Shown: piece by piece, positions 63,236-64,000 of the stretch
Position numbering within the stretch: the first letter of the stretch is position 1
Layout: each line of letters opens with the position of its first letter
Assembly: GCF_018138085.1 (NCBI RefSeq)
Contig: NZ_CP073105.1
Location: 3,410,001 to 3,474,000, forward strand
Length of the DNA stretch: 64,000 nucleotides
Origin: Stutzerimonas stutzeri
GTDB lineage: Bacteria > Pseudomonadota > Gammaproteobacteria > Pseudomonadales > Pseudomonadaceae
Direction: 5' to 3'
The notes under the pieces: model-generated
Database searches by the model: none
The model's input: only the letters and a program-made list of their open reading frames with translations
Told to the model about the DNA's origin: nothing
Made by a program: the position numbers and the translations under genes

Positions 63236-63775
63236 ATGAAGAATCTTTGGGTAATCGGATTGCTCATGCTCCTGGGAGGCTGCGCCTCTCAGCCGTGTGA
63301 CCAGTCGCGTAGCGACAGCTCGTGCCGCGCAGAGCGGCTGCTCTATCAGAACGATCTGTTACAAGCGAAGATTCTTATCGCCATTGGCGATGAAGAGGGT
63401 TACGAGCTTGCCGATGCCTTGCTCAAGCGCAGCGCTCGCCTCGATGAACGTGGCGAGATCGAGTTCTATCAAGCGCTGCTGTTGATCCGCCAGGGCCCGC
63501 AACCCGAACAGGTGCTGCAGCTGCTGGAGAAGGCTCGAGCCAAGGGACATCCGCACGCCGTGGCGCTGCTGTACAAGATCTACCAGGAACCCTATCTGCT
63601 GGATGAGCGCGATGCCGCCAAGGCAGAGCTGTACCGCCAGGCCTATGCCGAGCTGGACGTCGCGCAGAGTGGCTATCCGTCCTTCGAAAAGGCGCTGGAG
63701 CTGGTCTCCCAGCTCGTCGAGCCGCCACCACCGCTGCCCGAACGGGTCGACCCCTGCGCCAATCGGTGTCTTTGA
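63236..63775 (+). CDS. Outer-membrane-type lipoprotein, unknown function
   Basis: The 179-residue protein has a lipoprotein signal peptide ending in LMLLGGC (lipobox with the acylated Cys at residue 16) and then helical, repeat-like segments (LLQLLEKARAKGHPHAVALLYKIYQEPYL), which resemble Sel1/TPR helices. The residue after the Cys is Ala, so outer-membrane sorting is likely. Function unknown. The 225 bases downstream to the window edge (63776-64000) show no gene. Confidence 0.75.
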   Translation: MKNLWVIGLLMLLGGCASQPCDQSRSDSSCRAERLLYQNDLLQAKILIAIGDEEGYELADALLKRSARLDERGEIEFYQALLLIRQGPQPEQVLQLLEKARAKGHPHAVALLYKIYQEPYLLDERDAAKAELYRQAYAELDVAQSGYPSFEKALELVSQLVEPPPPLPERVDPCANRCL

Positions 63776-64000
63776 CCCGCTGGCCACAGGTCAGTCGTCT
63801 AGGTCTTCGCCTGCGCGCGTTCGAGCGGCGCAGGCCGTCATATCTGTCAAAGGGCCCGACCAGCTAACCCGGTATTTCTCCCGCGAGCTGCTGCCGTTCG
63901 GTCCCCGCACGGGAGACCGACGACGCTTGCCGCCCTGCTCCACCAGTCTTGCCCATAGGGACAGGCCAGCCGGGACCGCCGCCGAAACAAGCCGTTGCGG

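Overview
The window is high-GC chromosomal DNA of a gammaproteobacterium of the Pseudomonas / Stutzerimonas group. The gene order recX-recA-cinA-mutS-fdxA, a PA3611-like secreted protein, an XFP-like enzyme, a beta-CASP hydrolase and a LOG protein next to them, and a partial ErdR-like regulator all match Pseudomonas synteny. The species assignment is inference.

1-10975 is core: a partial response regulator, an EamA transporter, a TapT-like DTW protein, a PA3611-family protein, a phosphoketolase-like enzyme, a metallo-beta-lactamase-fold RNA hydrolase, a LOG protein, then recX, recA (with a perfect LexA box), cinA and a small ion channel.

11003-19268 is an 8.3 kb integrative island inside the 5' end of mutS. 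The first codons of the original mutS (start 10976, encoding M-S-S-Q-D-L-S-H-H-T-P-M-M) are stranded at the left end. The intact mutS at the right end (start 19224) begins with a different, island-supplied N-terminus ([15 protein letters not shown]). A 12 bp direct repeat (15 bp with one mismatch) marks the crossover. The island carries an AlpA-like regulator, a frameshifted DUF3987 gene, an IS2-group IS3 element, a 5'-truncated KptA/Tpt1-like RNA 2'-phosphotransferase, three unknown small genes, an excisionase and a tyrosine recombinase next to mutS. Excision would restore the native mutS start, so the element can in principle reset mismatch-repair expression. This is the most interesting feature of the window.

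21800-34200 holds fdxA, csbD, a three-gene operon (glycosyltransferase, deacetylase, YbhN-like), a YihY protein, a flippase and polysaccharide pyruvyl transferase pair, a VOC protein, a GFA protein, a YhfG-Fic toxin-antitoxin pair, tRNA-Thr(CGT), and a three-gene envelope or stress operon (DUF3618, holin-like, Ser/Thr-rich).

34600-56200 is an exopolysaccharide locus. An RfaH-like antiterminator (55624-56157) is followed by a leader with an exact ops element (55514-55525), then an outer-membrane barrel protein, a Wza-like exporter, a Wzc-like tyrosine kinase, Ugd, Wzx, GT4, Gmd, Fcl, Wzy, GT2 and a phosphoribosyltransferase-HAD fusion. Next to it are a WecG/TagA-type transferase, another Wzx and two secreted GH5 glycosidases. 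GDP-fucose and UDP-glucuronate synthesis, with a pyruvyl transferase nearby, suggest an acidic fucose-containing polymer, somewhat like colanic acid. No priming transferase of the WbaP/WcaJ type was seen.

56466-64000 returns to core: CvfB, two PQQ-dependent sugar dehydrogenases, a small SutA-like-motif protein, a pseudouridine-synthase-like protein whose catalytic Asp is replaced by Glu, a periplasmic solute-binding-like protein and a lipoprotein.
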